DNA of 18,635 nucleotides from Pseudomonadota bacterium (GTDB lineage Bacteria > Pseudomonadota > Alphaproteobacteria > Sphingomonadales > Sphingomonadaceae). The notes beneath the pieces are model-generated. The model worked only from the letters and a program-made list of their open reading frames with translations. It made no database searches and was not told the origin of the DNA. Positions 1-7,085 of this stretch are shown here, piece by piece. Position numbers and translations under genes: made by a program. Location: the NCBI GenBank assembly GCA_023432995.1, contig JAEZES010000121.1:1-18635 (forward strand), read 5' to 3'. Position 1 is the first letter of the stretch, and each line of letters starts with the position of its first letter.

Positions 1-277
1 CCGGAGCGCCGGCCGTGCCTTTCTCGATCGCCTGCCGCGCGCCCTTGAGCGTGTAGCCCTCGCGGTTGATCAGCCGGTCGATCGTCTGCACCAGCGCGAC
101 GTCCTCGGGCCGGTAATAGCGCCGCCCGCCGCTGCGCTTGAGCGGCCGCAGCATCGGGAACTGCTGCTCCCAGTAGCGCAGCACGTGCTGGCGGATGCCG
201 AAGCCGGCCGCGACCTCGCCGATCGTGCGCAGCGCGCCCGCGTCCTTGCCGTCGTCGAAGGCGAAGCGGTCGCTCAC
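1..277 (-). CDS. MerR-family transcriptional regulator, N-terminal part (cut by window edge)
   Basis: Reading leftwards from a GTG at 277, 92 codons are open to the window edge. The product starts MSDRFAFDDGKDAG and contains a MerR winged-helix DNA-binding domain: TIGEVAAGFGIRQHVLRYWE (about residues 18-37) is the helix-turn-helix, followed by the wing FPMLRPLKRSGGRRYYRPED and the start of the next helix (LVQTIDRLINREGYTLKGAR). Members of this family bind promoter DNA as dimers. The effector domain lies outside the window, so the inducer cannot be read. The GTG shares its first G with the TAG stop of ihfA (TAGTG), which points to translational coupling. A MerR gene directly after ihfA is a common arrangement in alphaproteobacteria. 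The family call is firm; the role is not known. Confidence 0.9.
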   Translation of the reverse strand, partial: MSDRFAFDDGKDAGALRTIGEVAAGFGIRQHVLRYWEQQFPMLRPLKRSGGRRYYRPEDVALVQTIDRLINREGYTLKGARQAIEKGTAGAP

Positions 278-576
278 TAGCCCTTGGCGATCCTGTCCTT
301 GAGCTTCTGGCTGGCGCGGAAGGTCATCACCCGGCGCGGCGTGATCGGCACTTCGATTCCGGTCTTGGGATTGCGCCCGATGCGCTCGCGCTTGTCGCGC
401 AGGATGAAGCTGCCGAAACCGGAAATCTTGACGTTCTGCCCCTCGGCCATCGCGTTGCACATCTGGGCGAGGATCTCCTCGACCAGGTCGAGGCTCTCGG
501 CGCGCGAGAAGCCCATCTTGCGATTGATCGTTTCGGCCAGATCGGCGCGAGTCAGCGTGCCCACGGATCGCATCAT
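277..576 (-). CDS. ihfA: Integration host factor subunit alpha
   Basis: The 99-residue product has the full length of the IHF/HU family. It matches IHF-alpha in its N-terminal helices (LTRADLAETINRKMGFSRAE), its dimer core (VKISGFGSFILRDK) and the DNA-bending arm, with the diagnostic RNPKTG, VPITPRR and VMTFRASQKLK motifs. With IhfB it forms a heterodimer that bends DNA sharply at specific sites and acts in transcription, replication and recombination. Two in-frame ATGs sit together (576 and 573); a GGGGGAG ribosome-binding site about 9-12 bases upstream serves either. It lies about 110 bases downstream of fabH on the same strand and overlaps the start of the merR gene by one base, so it probably forms the end part of the rpmF-plsX-fabH operon. 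Confidence 0.96.
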   Translation of the reverse strand: MMRSVGTLTRADLAETINRKMGFSRAESLDLVEEILAQMCNAMAEGQNVKISGFGSFILRDKRERIGRNPKTGIEVPITPRRVMTFRASQKLKDRIAKG

Positions 577-650
577 AAGCGTGCGCTCCCCCTAAAACTG
601 CAGTGCGGCGACCTTGCGCTGTAAATGACTGAATAGCGTGTCATTGGCAA

Positions 651-680
651 GCTGGCGCTCGGGATTTCCCCAAGGCCAGC
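651..680 (-). other. Stem-loop between fabH and ihfA
   Basis: On the minus strand GCTGGC and GCCAGC can pair across this stretch, and GGGAAATCCC inside the loop can form a second small stem. It lies just after the fabH stop. There is no run of T after it, so it may be an attenuator or an RNA-processing site rather than a full terminator. A weak hint only. Confidence 0.3.
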
Positions 681-685
681 GCGAT

Positions 686-1663
686 TTACACCCGCAGCAG
701 GCTCGCCCCCCACGTAAACCCGCCGCCCATCGCCTCGAGCATGACCAGGTCGCCGTCCTTGATGCGCCCGTCACGCCGCGCCTCGTCGAACGCCAGCGGC
801 ACCGACGCGGCCGAGGTGTTGGCGTGGCGGTCGACGGTGACGACGACCTTGTCGAACGGCAGCCCGAGCTTGCGCGCGGTCGCGTCGAGGATCCTGAGGT
901 TGGCCTGGTGCGGCACGACCCAGTCGATCTCGGCGGCGGTATGGCCGGTCGCCTCGAGCACTTCGCCGAGCACCTCGGCGAGGTTGACCACCGCGTGCCG
1001 GAACACCTCGCGCCCCTTCATCCGCACTTTGCCGACGGTGCCGGTGGTCGAGGGGCCGCCGTCGGTGTGGAGCAGCTCGCGGTGGGCGCCGTCGGCGTGC
1101 AGCCGCGTGCCGAGCACGCCCCGGTCGGCCTTCGACCCGTCGCCGGCGACCTCTTCGGCGCGCAGCACCATCGCCCCGGCGCCGTCGCCGAACAGCACGC
1201 AGGTCGCGCGGTCGTCCCAGTCGAGGATCCGGCTGAAGGTCTCGGCGCCGATCACCAGCGCGCACCTGGCCATCCCGGTGCGCAGCATCGAGTCGGCGGT
1301 GGCCAGCGCGTAGAGGAACCCCGAGCAGACCGCGGCGACGTCGAACGCGATCCCGCCGTTGCAGCCGAGCGCGGCCTGGACCGCCGTCGCCGTCGCCGGG
1401 AAGGTGCTGTCGGGAGTCGCCGTCGCCAGCACGATCAGGTCGACTTCGCCGGCGGGGATGCCGGCGTCGGCCAGCGCCGCGCGCGCCGCCGCGGTGGCCA
1501 GCGAGCCGGTCGTCTCGCCCTCGCCCGCGACATAGCGGGTGGCGATCCCGGTGCGCTCGCGGATCCAGGCGTCGCTGGTGTCGACGCGCTCGGCGAGCTC
1601 GTCGTTGGTCATGCACCTGGCGGGAAGCGCGGAGCCGGACCCCTTGAACACCGAACGGATCAA
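686..1663 (-). CDS. fabH: Beta-ketoacyl-ACP synthase III (FabH)
   Basis: This cytoplasmic enzyme condenses acetyl-CoA (or another short acyl-CoA) with malonyl-ACP to start type II fatty acid synthesis. The catalytic triad is visible: Cys113 in AAVCSGF, His252 in VPHQANLRI and Asn282 in HANTSAAS. The C-terminus GGGFTWGASLLRV is typical. The best start is the TTG at 1663, giving the expected 325 residues beginning (M)IRSVFKGSGSALPAR. An ATG further in would remove the conserved first strand. TTG overlaps the plsX stop in TTGA, with GGAG 8 bases upstream inside plsX, so translation is probably coupled. Pairing with plsX is conserved in many bacteria and links fatty-acid initiation to phospholipid synthesis. 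Confidence 0.95.
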   Translation of the reverse strand: MIRSVFKGSGSALPARCMTNDELAERVDTSDAWIRERTGIATRYVAGEGETTGSLATAAARAALADAGIPAGEVDLIVLATATPDSTFPATATAVQAALGCNGGIAFDVAAVCSGFLYALATADSMLRTGMARCALVIGAETFSRILDWDDRATCVLFGDGAGAMVLRAEEVAGDGSKADRGVLGTRLHADGAHRELLHTDGGPSTTGTVGKVRMKGREVFRHAVVNLAEVLGEVLEATGHTAAEIDWVVPHQANLRILDATARKLGLPFDKVVVTVDRHANTSAASVPLAFDEARRDGRIKDGDLVMLEAMGGGFTWGASLLRV

Positions 1664-2718
1664 CTGGCGGCTCCGACTTTGCCGTTCTCGCGCAGGCGCT
1701 CCTCGCCGAGTTCGCCGAGGTCGGCGGCGATGCGCTCGGTCAGGCTGTCCTCGAGCAGCCGCGCGGCGACCGCGACCGCGTTGGCCACGCCGGCCGCGTT
1801 GGCGCCGCCGTGCGACTTCACGATCACCCCGTTGAGGCCGAGGAACACCGCCCCGTTGTGGTTGTTCGGGTCGAGGTGGTGGCGCAGCAGCTCGGTCGCC
1901 GGGCGCGAGACGAGGAACCCGATCTTCGAGCGCAGCGACGAGCGGAACGCGCTCTTCAGCAGGTCGGTGACGAACCGCGCCGAGCCCTCGATCGCCTTGA
2001 GCGCGATGTTGCCCGAGAAGCCGTCGGTGACCACGACCTCGATGTCGCCGCGGTTGATCTTGTCGGCCTCGACGTAGCCCTCGAAGCTGAGCGAGAGCCC
2101 GGTGGCGGCGCGCAGCCGCTGCGCGGCCTCCTGCAGCTCGCCGGTGCCCTTGGTCTCTTCGGTGCCGATGTTGAGCAGGCGCACGCGCGGCTTGTCGGTG
2201 CCGGTGACGATCCGCGCGTAGGCCGCGCCCATGATCGCGAACTGCACCAGGTTGCGCGCGTCGCACTCGGTGTTGGCGCCGAGGTCGAGCATGACCACGT
2301 CGTGCTGCTCGAGCGTCGGCATCAGCCCGGCGAGCGCAGGCCGGTCGATCCCCGGCATCGTGCGCAGCGCGAGCTTCGACATCGCCATCAGCGCGCCGGT
2401 GTTGCCGGCGCTGACCGCGGCCCCGGCGTCGCCTTTCTTGACCGCCTCGATCGCCAGGCCCATCGAGGTCTTCTTGGCCCGGCGCAGCGCCGCGGTCGGC
2501 TTCTCGTGCCCGCCGACCACGTCCTCGCAGTGGAGGATCTCCGAGGCGTTGCGCATGTTCGGGTGGTTCTCGAGCGCGGCCTTGATCCGCTCCTCGTCGC
2601 CCACCAGCAGGAACTTGAACTTGTCGTGCCGCCGGCGCGCCAGCGCGGCGCCCGAGACCATCACGCGCACGCCTTCATCGCCGCCCATCGCATCAACGGC
2701 GATACGCGGCAGGCTCAT
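1660..2718 (-). CDS. plsX: Phosphate acyltransferase PlsX
   Basis: PlsX turns acyl-ACP and phosphate into acyl phosphate, the acyl donor used by PlsY for the first step of phospholipid synthesis; it acts at the inner face of the membrane. The 352-residue product begins MSLPRIAVDAMGGD, the hallmark N-terminus, and carries other family blocks: SAGNTGALM (about 103-111), LMPTLEQHDVVMLDLGANTE, LLNIGTEETKGTGEL and VVTDGFSGNIALKAIEG. It is close to usual length and looks intact. It lies between rpmF (25-base gap) and fabH (stop/start overlap). The ribosome-binding site is weak (AGGGAT), which fits coupling to rpmF translation. Confidence 0.96.
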   Translation of the reverse strand: MSLPRIAVDAMGGDEGVRVMVSGAALARRRHDKFKFLLVGDEERIKAALENHPNMRNASEILHCEDVVGGHEKPTAALRRAKKTSMGLAIEAVKKGDAGAAVSAGNTGALMAMSKLALRTMPGIDRPALAGLMPTLEQHDVVMLDLGANTECDARNLVQFAIMGAAYARIVTGTDKPRVRLLNIGTEETKGTGELQEAAQRLRAATGLSLSFEGYVEADKINRGDIEVVVTDGFSGNIALKAIEGSARFVTDLLKSAFRSSLRSKIGFLVSRPATELLRHHLDPNNHNGAVFLGLNGVIVKSHGGANAAGVANAVAVAARLLEDSLTERIAADLGELGEERLRENGKVGAAS

Positions 2719-2743
2719 GCGCTAATCCCTGACTTGTCCGGCC

Positions 2744-2923
2744 TTAGAGGCCGACCGAAACGATCTCGCGTCCGTTGTAGTGGCCGCAAGCGGGGCACAG
2801 GTTGTGCGGGCGCTTCAATTCGCCGCAATCGGGGCACTCGTGGAACGCCTCCACCTTGAGCGCGTCGTGCGAGCGGCGCATGCCCCGGCGGGAGGGCGAA
2901 GTCTTTCTCTTAGGGACAGCCAT
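2744..2923 (-). CDS. rpmF: 50S ribosomal protein L32
   Basis: A 59-residue basic protein starts MAVPKRKTSPSRRGMRRSHD, the classic L32 N-terminus, and ends NGREIVSVGL. It has two CxxC pairs, CPDCGELKRPHNLCPACG (about residues 30-47), forming a zinc ribbon, so this is the zinc-binding type of L32. It is a component of the large ribosomal subunit near the peptidyl-transferase region. The ATG at 2923 is preceded by AAGGAACAGG, which can act as ribosome-binding site. It is the first gene of the rpmF-plsX-fabH-ihfA-merR series and follows a clear promoter at 3037-3064. Confidence 0.96.
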   Translation of the reverse strand: MAVPKRKTSPSRRGMRRSHDALKVEAFHECPDCGELKRPHNLCPACGHYNGREIVSVGL

Positions 2924-2981
2924 CGCGGCACCTGTTCCTTGAAATCTCTAAGTCGTCTTTGACGGCGGCCCTAGGCCAAGC

Positions 2982-2999
2982 CCCTTGCCGGTGCAAGGG
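2982..2999 (-). other. Perfect hairpin in the rpmF leader
   Basis: The sequence CCCTTGC-CGGT-GCAAGGG (7-bp perfect stem, 4-base loop) lies in the expected 5' untranslated region of rpmF, about 60 bases before its ATG and downstream of the promoter at 3037-3064. It could be a leader structure controlling the operon or shaping mRNA stability. A second, weaker promoter-like pair (TTGCAC-N17-TAGGGC, about 2968-2996) overlaps it. Its function is not established. Confidence 0.45.
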
Positions 3000-3036
3000 C
3001 GGCGGCTCCGGGATCGGCCATGCGGCGAAGGCGCGC

Positions 3037-3064
3037 CCTATAGCGACTTTTCGAGCCCGTGCAA
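3037..3064 (-). promoter_or_regulatory. Probable promoter of the rpmF-plsX-fabH-ihfA operon
   Basis: On the minus strand TTGCAC (3064-3059) and TATAGG (3042-3037) are separated by 16 bases. This matches the vegetative promoter style often seen in Sphingomonadales. The expected start is near 3030, giving an rpmF leader of about 107 bases. No other gene on the minus strand lies nearby upstream. Confidence 0.55.
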
Positions 3065-3142
3065 GCGGGGGGCGCCGCCACGGGGCCGGGGCGCCGCGGA
3101 AGCGTTTTGCATCTGGCGGCGGACGCGGCATATCGCCCGGCG

Positions 3143-4309
3143 ATGCTGCTACGCCCGTTCCGCGCCCTGCTGGCCGCCGCCGCTCTCGTAGGCGCTGCGA
3201 ACGCCGCGGCTGAGAGCATCGCCGTCGACCCCGCGGGCCACGCGGTCACCGCGCAGATGCAGCCGTTGCCGGTCCACGTCGGCGGCCGCGTGGCGGTCGA
3301 GCCGTTGCCCGCGGCGCCGGGCGCGCGGCGGTTCGTGCACGAGTGGCCGGGGGTCTATTTCGAGGCCGCCTTCCGCGGCCAGAGCGTGGTCCTCAGGTTC
3401 GACGATCCGGCCAACGAGTACCGCCTGCACGTCGACGACCTGCCCCCGATAGCGCTCGCGCAGCCCGGCGCGGTCGAGATCACCGTCGGCGACCTCGGCG
3501 AGGGCCTGCACCGGCTGCGGCTCGACAAGGTGACCGAGAGCATCGCGCTGCCGGCCGCGTTCGAGGGCTTCTACGTCCCCGCCGGCGCCGTCCCGGTCGC
3601 CGTCGCGCCGCGCGCGCGGCAGATCGAGTTCATCGGCGATTCGATCATGGCCGGCTACGGCATCCGCTCGGCGACGCGCCAGTGCACCAAGGAGCAGGTC
3701 CGCCTGCTGACCGACACCCAGGCCGCCTATGCCGCGCTCGCCGCCAGGCACTTCGATGCCGACTACCAGGTCAACGCGATCTCCGGCCGCGGCCTGATCC
3801 GCAACTACGCCGGCGAGGCGCCCGAGGCGCCGCTGCCCGCGCTCTACCCGCGCGCGCTGCCCTCGCGCGAAGGCGAATGGCGGAGCGAGACCTGGCGGCC
3901 GCAGGTCGTCGTGCTCGGCCTGTTCACCAACGACTTCTCGACCCCGCTCGGCCCCGGCGAGCGCTGGACCTCGGACGAAGCCTTCGCCGAGGCCTTCGTC
4001 GCCGCCTACGAGCCGTTCCTCGCCGAGCTCCATCGCCGCTCGCCCGAGGCGGCGGTGCTGGTCGTCTGGCCGCGCATGCCCGACCAGCCGGCCTTGCAGA
4101 CCGCCGCCATGAGCGACGCCGCCGAGCGCCGCATTACCGAGGCCGCCCGCGCGCTCGGCATCCGCACGATCCTGTTTCCCGTGCTCGGCGACCTCCGCCT
4201 CGAGGACAGCGCCTGCGACTACCACGGCAACCTCGAGGACCACCGCAAGCGCGCCGACTGGCTGATCGCCTACCTCGAGGCGCACCCGGAGCTGTGGCGG
4301 GGGAAGTAA
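3143..4309 (+). CDS. Secreted SGNH-fold esterase, carbohydrate esterase family 2-like
   Basis: The 388-residue product begins with a signal peptide (MLLRPFRALLAAAALVGAAN, then AAAES). A beta-rich N-terminal region (about 40-150) is followed by an SGNH hydrolase domain. Its blocks are FIGDSIMAGYG with nucleophile Ser167, AISGRG around Gly215, FTNDFSTP with Asn263, and CDYHGNLEDH near 358-367 with the likely catalytic His. This two-domain layout fits CE2 acetyl-esterases, which remove acetyl groups from xylan or other polysaccharides; the exact substrate is inference. The ATG at 3143 was chosen because it starts the signal peptide; no good ribosome-binding site is visible, and the open frame continues upstream to 3059. 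The gene stands alone, divergent from rpmF. Confidence 0.8.
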   Translation: MLLRPFRALLAAAALVGAANAAAESIAVDPAGHAVTAQMQPLPVHVGGRVAVEPLPAAPGARRFVHEWPGVYFEAAFRGQSVVLRFDDPANEYRLHVDDLPPIALAQPGAVEITVGDLGEGLHRLRLDKVTESIALPAAFEGFYVPAGAVPVAVAPRARQIEFIGDSIMAGYGIRSATRQCTKEQVRLLTDTQAAYAALAARHFDADYQVNAISGRGLIRNYAGEAPEAPLPALYPRALPSREGEWRSETWRPQVVVLGLFTNDFSTPLGPGERWTSDEAFAEAFVAAYEPFLAELHRRSPEAAVLVVWPRMPDQPALQTAAMSDAAERRITEAARALGIRTILFPVLGDLRLEDSACDYHGNLEDHRKRADWLIAYLEAHPELWRGK

Positions 4310-4340
4310 CGCGGCCGGGCCAGCTCCGCGCGCTCGGTTC

Positions 4341-4535
4341 TTACTCTCCGTTGACGGCCGGATGCCGAGTGCGGAGCTTCGATAGCCAATGAATGCGACT
4401 CTCGAGGGACTTCCGATTTCGCGAACTTGAGAGCCGCTGCAAGCTCCTGCAACGAGCAATTTCCGCATCCAGCGTGGCCAGCGGCGTGCTGAGGAAGTCC
4501 GCCTCGTGATCGAGTGTCCTAGATCGTTTCCCCAC
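4341..4535 (-). CDS. Possible small protein of unknown function in a low-GC patch
   Basis: A 64-codon open frame could start at the GTG at 4535, just inside the sequence after the stop of the MBL-fold gene, with a run of G about 9 bases upstream. It ends in TAA at 4341. The predicted product is charged and helical, with DAEIARCRSLQRLSSSRNRK in its middle. It does not resemble any family I recognise. Codons such as CGA, TCA, CTA and TCT are unlike the strongly GC-ending codons of neighbouring genes, so the patch may be acquired or decayed DNA. A chance open frame is equally possible. Confidence 0.25.
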   Translation of the reverse strand: MGKRSRTLDHEADFLSTPLATLDAEIARCRSLQRLSSSRNRKSLESRIHWLSKLRTRHPAVNGE

Positions 4536-4539
4536 GCGA

Positions 4540-5205
4540 TCACCCCCCCGCCGCAATCACCGCATCCCCGACGAACGGGTTCGCCTGGCGCTCGCGGCCG
4601 AAGGTGCTCGGGCGGCCGTGGCCGGGGACGAAGGTCACGTCGTCGCCCAAGGGCCACAGCTTGCCGGTGATCGCGTCGAGCAGGTCCTGGTGGTTGCCCA
4701 TCGGGAAGTCGGTCCGCCCGATCGAGCCTTCGAACAGCACGTCGCCGACGAAGGCGAAGCGGGTCGGGCGGTGGAAGAACACCACGTGGCCGGGCGTGTG
4801 GCCGGGGCAGTGGAGCACTTCGAGCTCGACCTCGCCGAAGCGCACCGTGTCGCCGTCGACCAGCCAGCGGTCGGGCTCAAACACCCTGGTCTCGATCCCG
4901 AACCGCGGGCCGTCGTCCTCGAGCCGGGCGATCCAGAACCGGTCGGCCTCGTGCGGGCCCTCGATCGGCAGGCGTAGCTCCTTCGCCAGCATGCCGGCCT
5001 GGCCGCAGTGGTCGGCATGGCCGTGGGTGAGGAGTATCTTTTCCAATGTGACCCCGGCTTTGGCCACCGCGGCCTTGAGCTTGTCGAGCTCGCCGCCCGG
5101 ATCGACCAGCGCGCCGCGCAAGGTCTTCGTGCACCACACCAGCGAGCAGTTCTGCTGGTAGGGCGTGACGGGAATCATCGCGGCTCTGAGGGGGCTTTCG
5201 GTCAC
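4540..5205 (-). CDS. MBL-fold metallo-hydrolase, glyoxalase II (YcbL)-like
   Basis: The 221-residue protein has the complete metallo-beta-lactamase metal site: LLTHGHADHCG (His61, His63, Asp65, His66), CPGHTPGH (His136), FVGDVLFEGSIGRTD (Asp155) and VPGHGRPST (His196). The N-terminal IPVTPYQQNCSLVWC segment and the short length without a C-terminal helical domain place it with YcbL-type hydrolases. These act on S-lactoylglutathione or related thioesters. Cytoplasmic location is expected since no signal peptide is seen. The GTG at 5205 is taken as start because relatives often carry a short extension before IPVTP; the ATG at 5178 is the alternative. The gene stands alone. Confidence 0.87.
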   Translation of the reverse strand: MTESPLRAAMIPVTPYQQNCSLVWCTKTLRGALVDPGGELDKLKAAVAKAGVTLEKILLTHGHADHCGQAGMLAKELRLPIEGPHEADRFWIARLEDDGPRFGIETRVFEPDRWLVDGDTVRFGEVELEVLHCPGHTPGHVVFFHRPTRFAFVGDVLFEGSIGRTDFPMGNHQDLLDAITGKLWPLGDDVTFVPGHGRPSTFGRERQANPFVGDAVIAAGG

Positions 5206-5421
5206 GTGCCGCTAGGTGGCCGCCGAGCGCCGGCAATGCAACCCGCCGACCGCTTCCGACCCGGTCGAATCGACCGATCCGCGGAACAATTGCCGAGACA
5301 TGGCATTTGCTTGCGTTGTCGCAGGCCGCTCGGCGTTCGGCCCGGCCTGCAAGCTCCGGCCCCCCCCCCGCCGGACCATCTCGAGCCAGCGGCGCCGCAG
5401 CGCGCCCTAGCAGGAGGACTT
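5206..5421 (+). other. Intergenic region with a C10 tract inside a hairpin
   Basis: Between the MBL gene and the lipoprotein gene there is a run of ten C (5360-5369) flanked by an inverted repeat TCCGGC / GCCGGA (5355-5360 and 5370-5375). No convincing sigma-70 promoter was found. A GGAAC at 5283-5287 lacks the CGTT partner at the spacing expected for an EcfG promoter. Confidence 0.4.
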
Positions 5422-5862
5422 ATGAAGAAGCTGATCCTTTCGAGCGCACTGGGCGCCGCCGTGTTGCTGGTCGCTGCCTGTGGCGACGGCGCGGAAGAAG
5501 CGGCCGTCGACACGGCCGATACCGACGCCATGGCCGGCAGCGCGATGGCTGATGCAAGCGCCTCGGCCGACTGGCCGGCCGGCACGCGAATCGTCGATGA
5601 GGGCGGCACGACTTACCGGGTCAACGCCGATGGCACCCGCGTCGAGCTCGGCGACTGGCGCATCGTGACCGAGGGCGAGGAGCGATACCGCGTCAACGAC
5701 GCCGGCACGCGTATCCGCATCGACGAGGAGGGCCTCGATATCGACGGCGTCGCCTCGGGGCCGGACATCCCGGGCGTCGATGTCGACGTCGGCACCAACG
5801 CCGACGGCAATCTCGACGTCGACGTGGCCACCGACGGCCGCGACGCCACGCCGAACGACTGA
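5422..5862 (+). CDS. Small acidic lipoprotein of unknown function
   Basis: The 146-residue product starts MKKLILSSALGAAVLLVAAC: a lipoprotein signal peptide with lipobox LVAAC and lipidated Cys20, so it is anchored to a membrane on the periplasmic side. The mature part is rich in Asp, Glu, Ala and Thr. It carries two similar units, TTYRVNADGTRVEL and ERYRVNDAGTRIRI (about residues 66-100), and then an Asp/Val-rich tail (IPGVDVDVGTNADGNLDVDV) that could bind cations. I do not recognise a named domain. An AGGAGG ribosome-binding site sits 6-7 bases before the ATG, and a strong hairpin terminator follows the stop. It seems to be a single-gene transcript. Confidence 0.8.
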   Translation: MKKLILSSALGAAVLLVAACGDGAEEAAVDTADTDAMAGSAMADASASADWPAGTRIVDEGGTTYRVNADGTRVELGDWRIVTEGEERYRVNDAGTRIRIDEEGLDIDGVASGPDIPGVDVDVGTNADGNLDVDVATDGRDATPND

Positions 5863-5886
5863 CCGCCTGCGCAGCGACGAGCGACG

Positions 5887-5915
5887 GGGCCGGAGGATGC
5901 GCTGTCCTCCGGCCC
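5887..5915. terminator. Bidirectional terminator hairpin
   Basis: A perfect 11-bp stem, GGGCCGGAGGA / TCCTCCGGCCC, encloses a 7-base loop (TGCGCTG). It lies between the convergent lipoprotein gene (stop at 5862) and the SnoaL-like gene (stop at 5921-5923). Two T follow on the plus strand. Position and symmetry suit termination from both sides. Confidence 0.75.
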
Positions 5916-5920
5916 TTCCG

Positions 5921-6946
5921 CTATTGCGCGCGCCGGGCCGCCATCTCGCGCAGCCACTCCTCGCGCGTCGGCATGACGGGGTTGTCGACCCGCCGCAGGA
6001 TCTTCCACTCGCCGTCCTCGCGGATGAACTCGTCCTCGTAGAGCCCGGCCAGCTCGGGCACCGGCTCGCCGTCGGGCCCGCGCATCAGCAGCAGGTGGCG
6101 CGAGCGCGCGGTCGCGCGGTCGCCGGCGACGTCGACCTGCGGGTTCGATACCAGGTGGTAGTCGCCGCGGTTGACGAACCCCGCCGGCGGCGTGCCGAAG
6201 ATGCCGACGAGCATCGCGATGATTTCCTCGCGCCCCTTCCTCACGGTGTTGCCGTTCTGCCAGGTGCCCTCGCGCGCGAACAGGTCGGCGTAGCCCTCGA
6301 AGTCGCGCGCATCGATCCGCGCCGAGTACTCGATCAGCACCCGCTGGATCGCCAGCTGGTCCTCGACCGCGCGCAGCCGCTGCTCGGTCGAAGCCGCTGC
6401 TGGCGCCGCCGCCGGCCCCCCGCCCGCCGCGGGCGGGGCATTCGGATCGCGGAACGGGATCTGCCCCCAGGTCGTCCGCCGGGCGATCTTCCACTGCCCG
6501 CCCACCCGCACGAACTCGTCGACGTAGCGCCCGGCGAGCAGCGGCGTCGGCCGGTTGTCGGCCGAGGCGGTCCAGAACAGGTATTTGGAATCGACATGCG
6601 CGCGGTCACCGTCGAGCGTGATCAGCGGGTTGGTCAGCATGTGGAAGTTGGTCTTGTTGACGAACCCCGCCTCGGGCGCGCCAAGGTTGGCCGCCAGCAT
6701 CGCCTCGATCGCCGCTGGCCCGGTGAACGTGCCGAACCCGCCCTGCCACACGCCGTCCGGTGCGAACAGCGACGCGTACGAGCGATAGTCCTTGGCATCG
6801 AGAAACGCGCCGTACTCGATCAGCATCCGCCGGATGGTCGATTCGTCCTCCATCCGCTGCACGCGCTGCTCGAGCGTCGGCTGCTGCGCCGGCGCCGGAA
6901 CCGGTGCGGCGAGCAGCAGCGCCGCGATCAACACACGACAGGCCAT
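5921..6946 (-). CDS. Exported protein with two tandem SnoaL-like (NTF2-fold) domains
   Basis: The 341-residue protein has a signal peptide (MACRVLIAALLLAAPVPAPA, then QQ) and two homologous domains of about 130 residues. Unit 1 (about 23-165) contains IRRMLIEYGAFLDAKDYRSY, GVWQGG, AGFVNKTNFHMLTNP and VDEFVRVGGQWKIARR. Unit 2 (about 187-325) contains IQRVLIEYSARIDARDFEGY, GTWQNG, AGFVNRGDYHLVSNP and EDEFIREDGEWKILRR. A Pro/Ala/Gly linker joins them. SnoaL-like folds bind small hydrophobic ligands or act as dehydratases and isomerases; the substrate cannot be read. The ATG at 6946 is preferred because it begins the signal peptide and has GGGGGAG 7 bases upstream; the frame runs further to 7024. 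The gene is single, with a shared terminator at its end. Confidence 0.82.
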   Translation of the reverse strand: MACRVLIAALLLAAPVPAPAQQPTLEQRVQRMEDESTIRRMLIEYGAFLDAKDYRSYASLFAPDGVWQGGFGTFTGPAAIEAMLAANLGAPEAGFVNKTNFHMLTNPLITLDGDRAHVDSKYLFWTASADNRPTPLLAGRYVDEFVRVGGQWKIARRTTWGQIPFRDPNAPPAAGGGPAAAPAAASTEQRLRAVEDQLAIQRVLIEYSARIDARDFEGYADLFAREGTWQNGNTVRKGREEIIAMLVGIFGTPPAGFVNRGDYHLVSNPQVDVAGDRATARSRHLLLMRGPDGEPVPELAGLYEDEFIREDGEWKILRRVDNPVMPTREEWLREMAARRAQ

Positions 6947-7085
6947 CGGCAGTCTCCCCCGGCAACCGCGCGATCTTACAGCTTTGCGCGAGCGCATTCC
7001 ACGCACCTGGCGCGCCGGCGGCATAGGTATTCTTTCGTAGGGGGGCGCTTGCGGGTCATCGAGGTTAACGCGCTATTCGGCACGC

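Noticed and set aside
638..2859. Long plus-strand open frames opposite fabH, plsX and rpmF
   Set aside because: They are antisense to genes with intact catalytic motifs; they result from high GC content.
5283..5287. GGAAC as -35 of a general-stress (EcfG) promoter for the lipoprotein gene
   Set aside because: No CGTT at the required 16-17 base spacing; the next CGTT is too far away.
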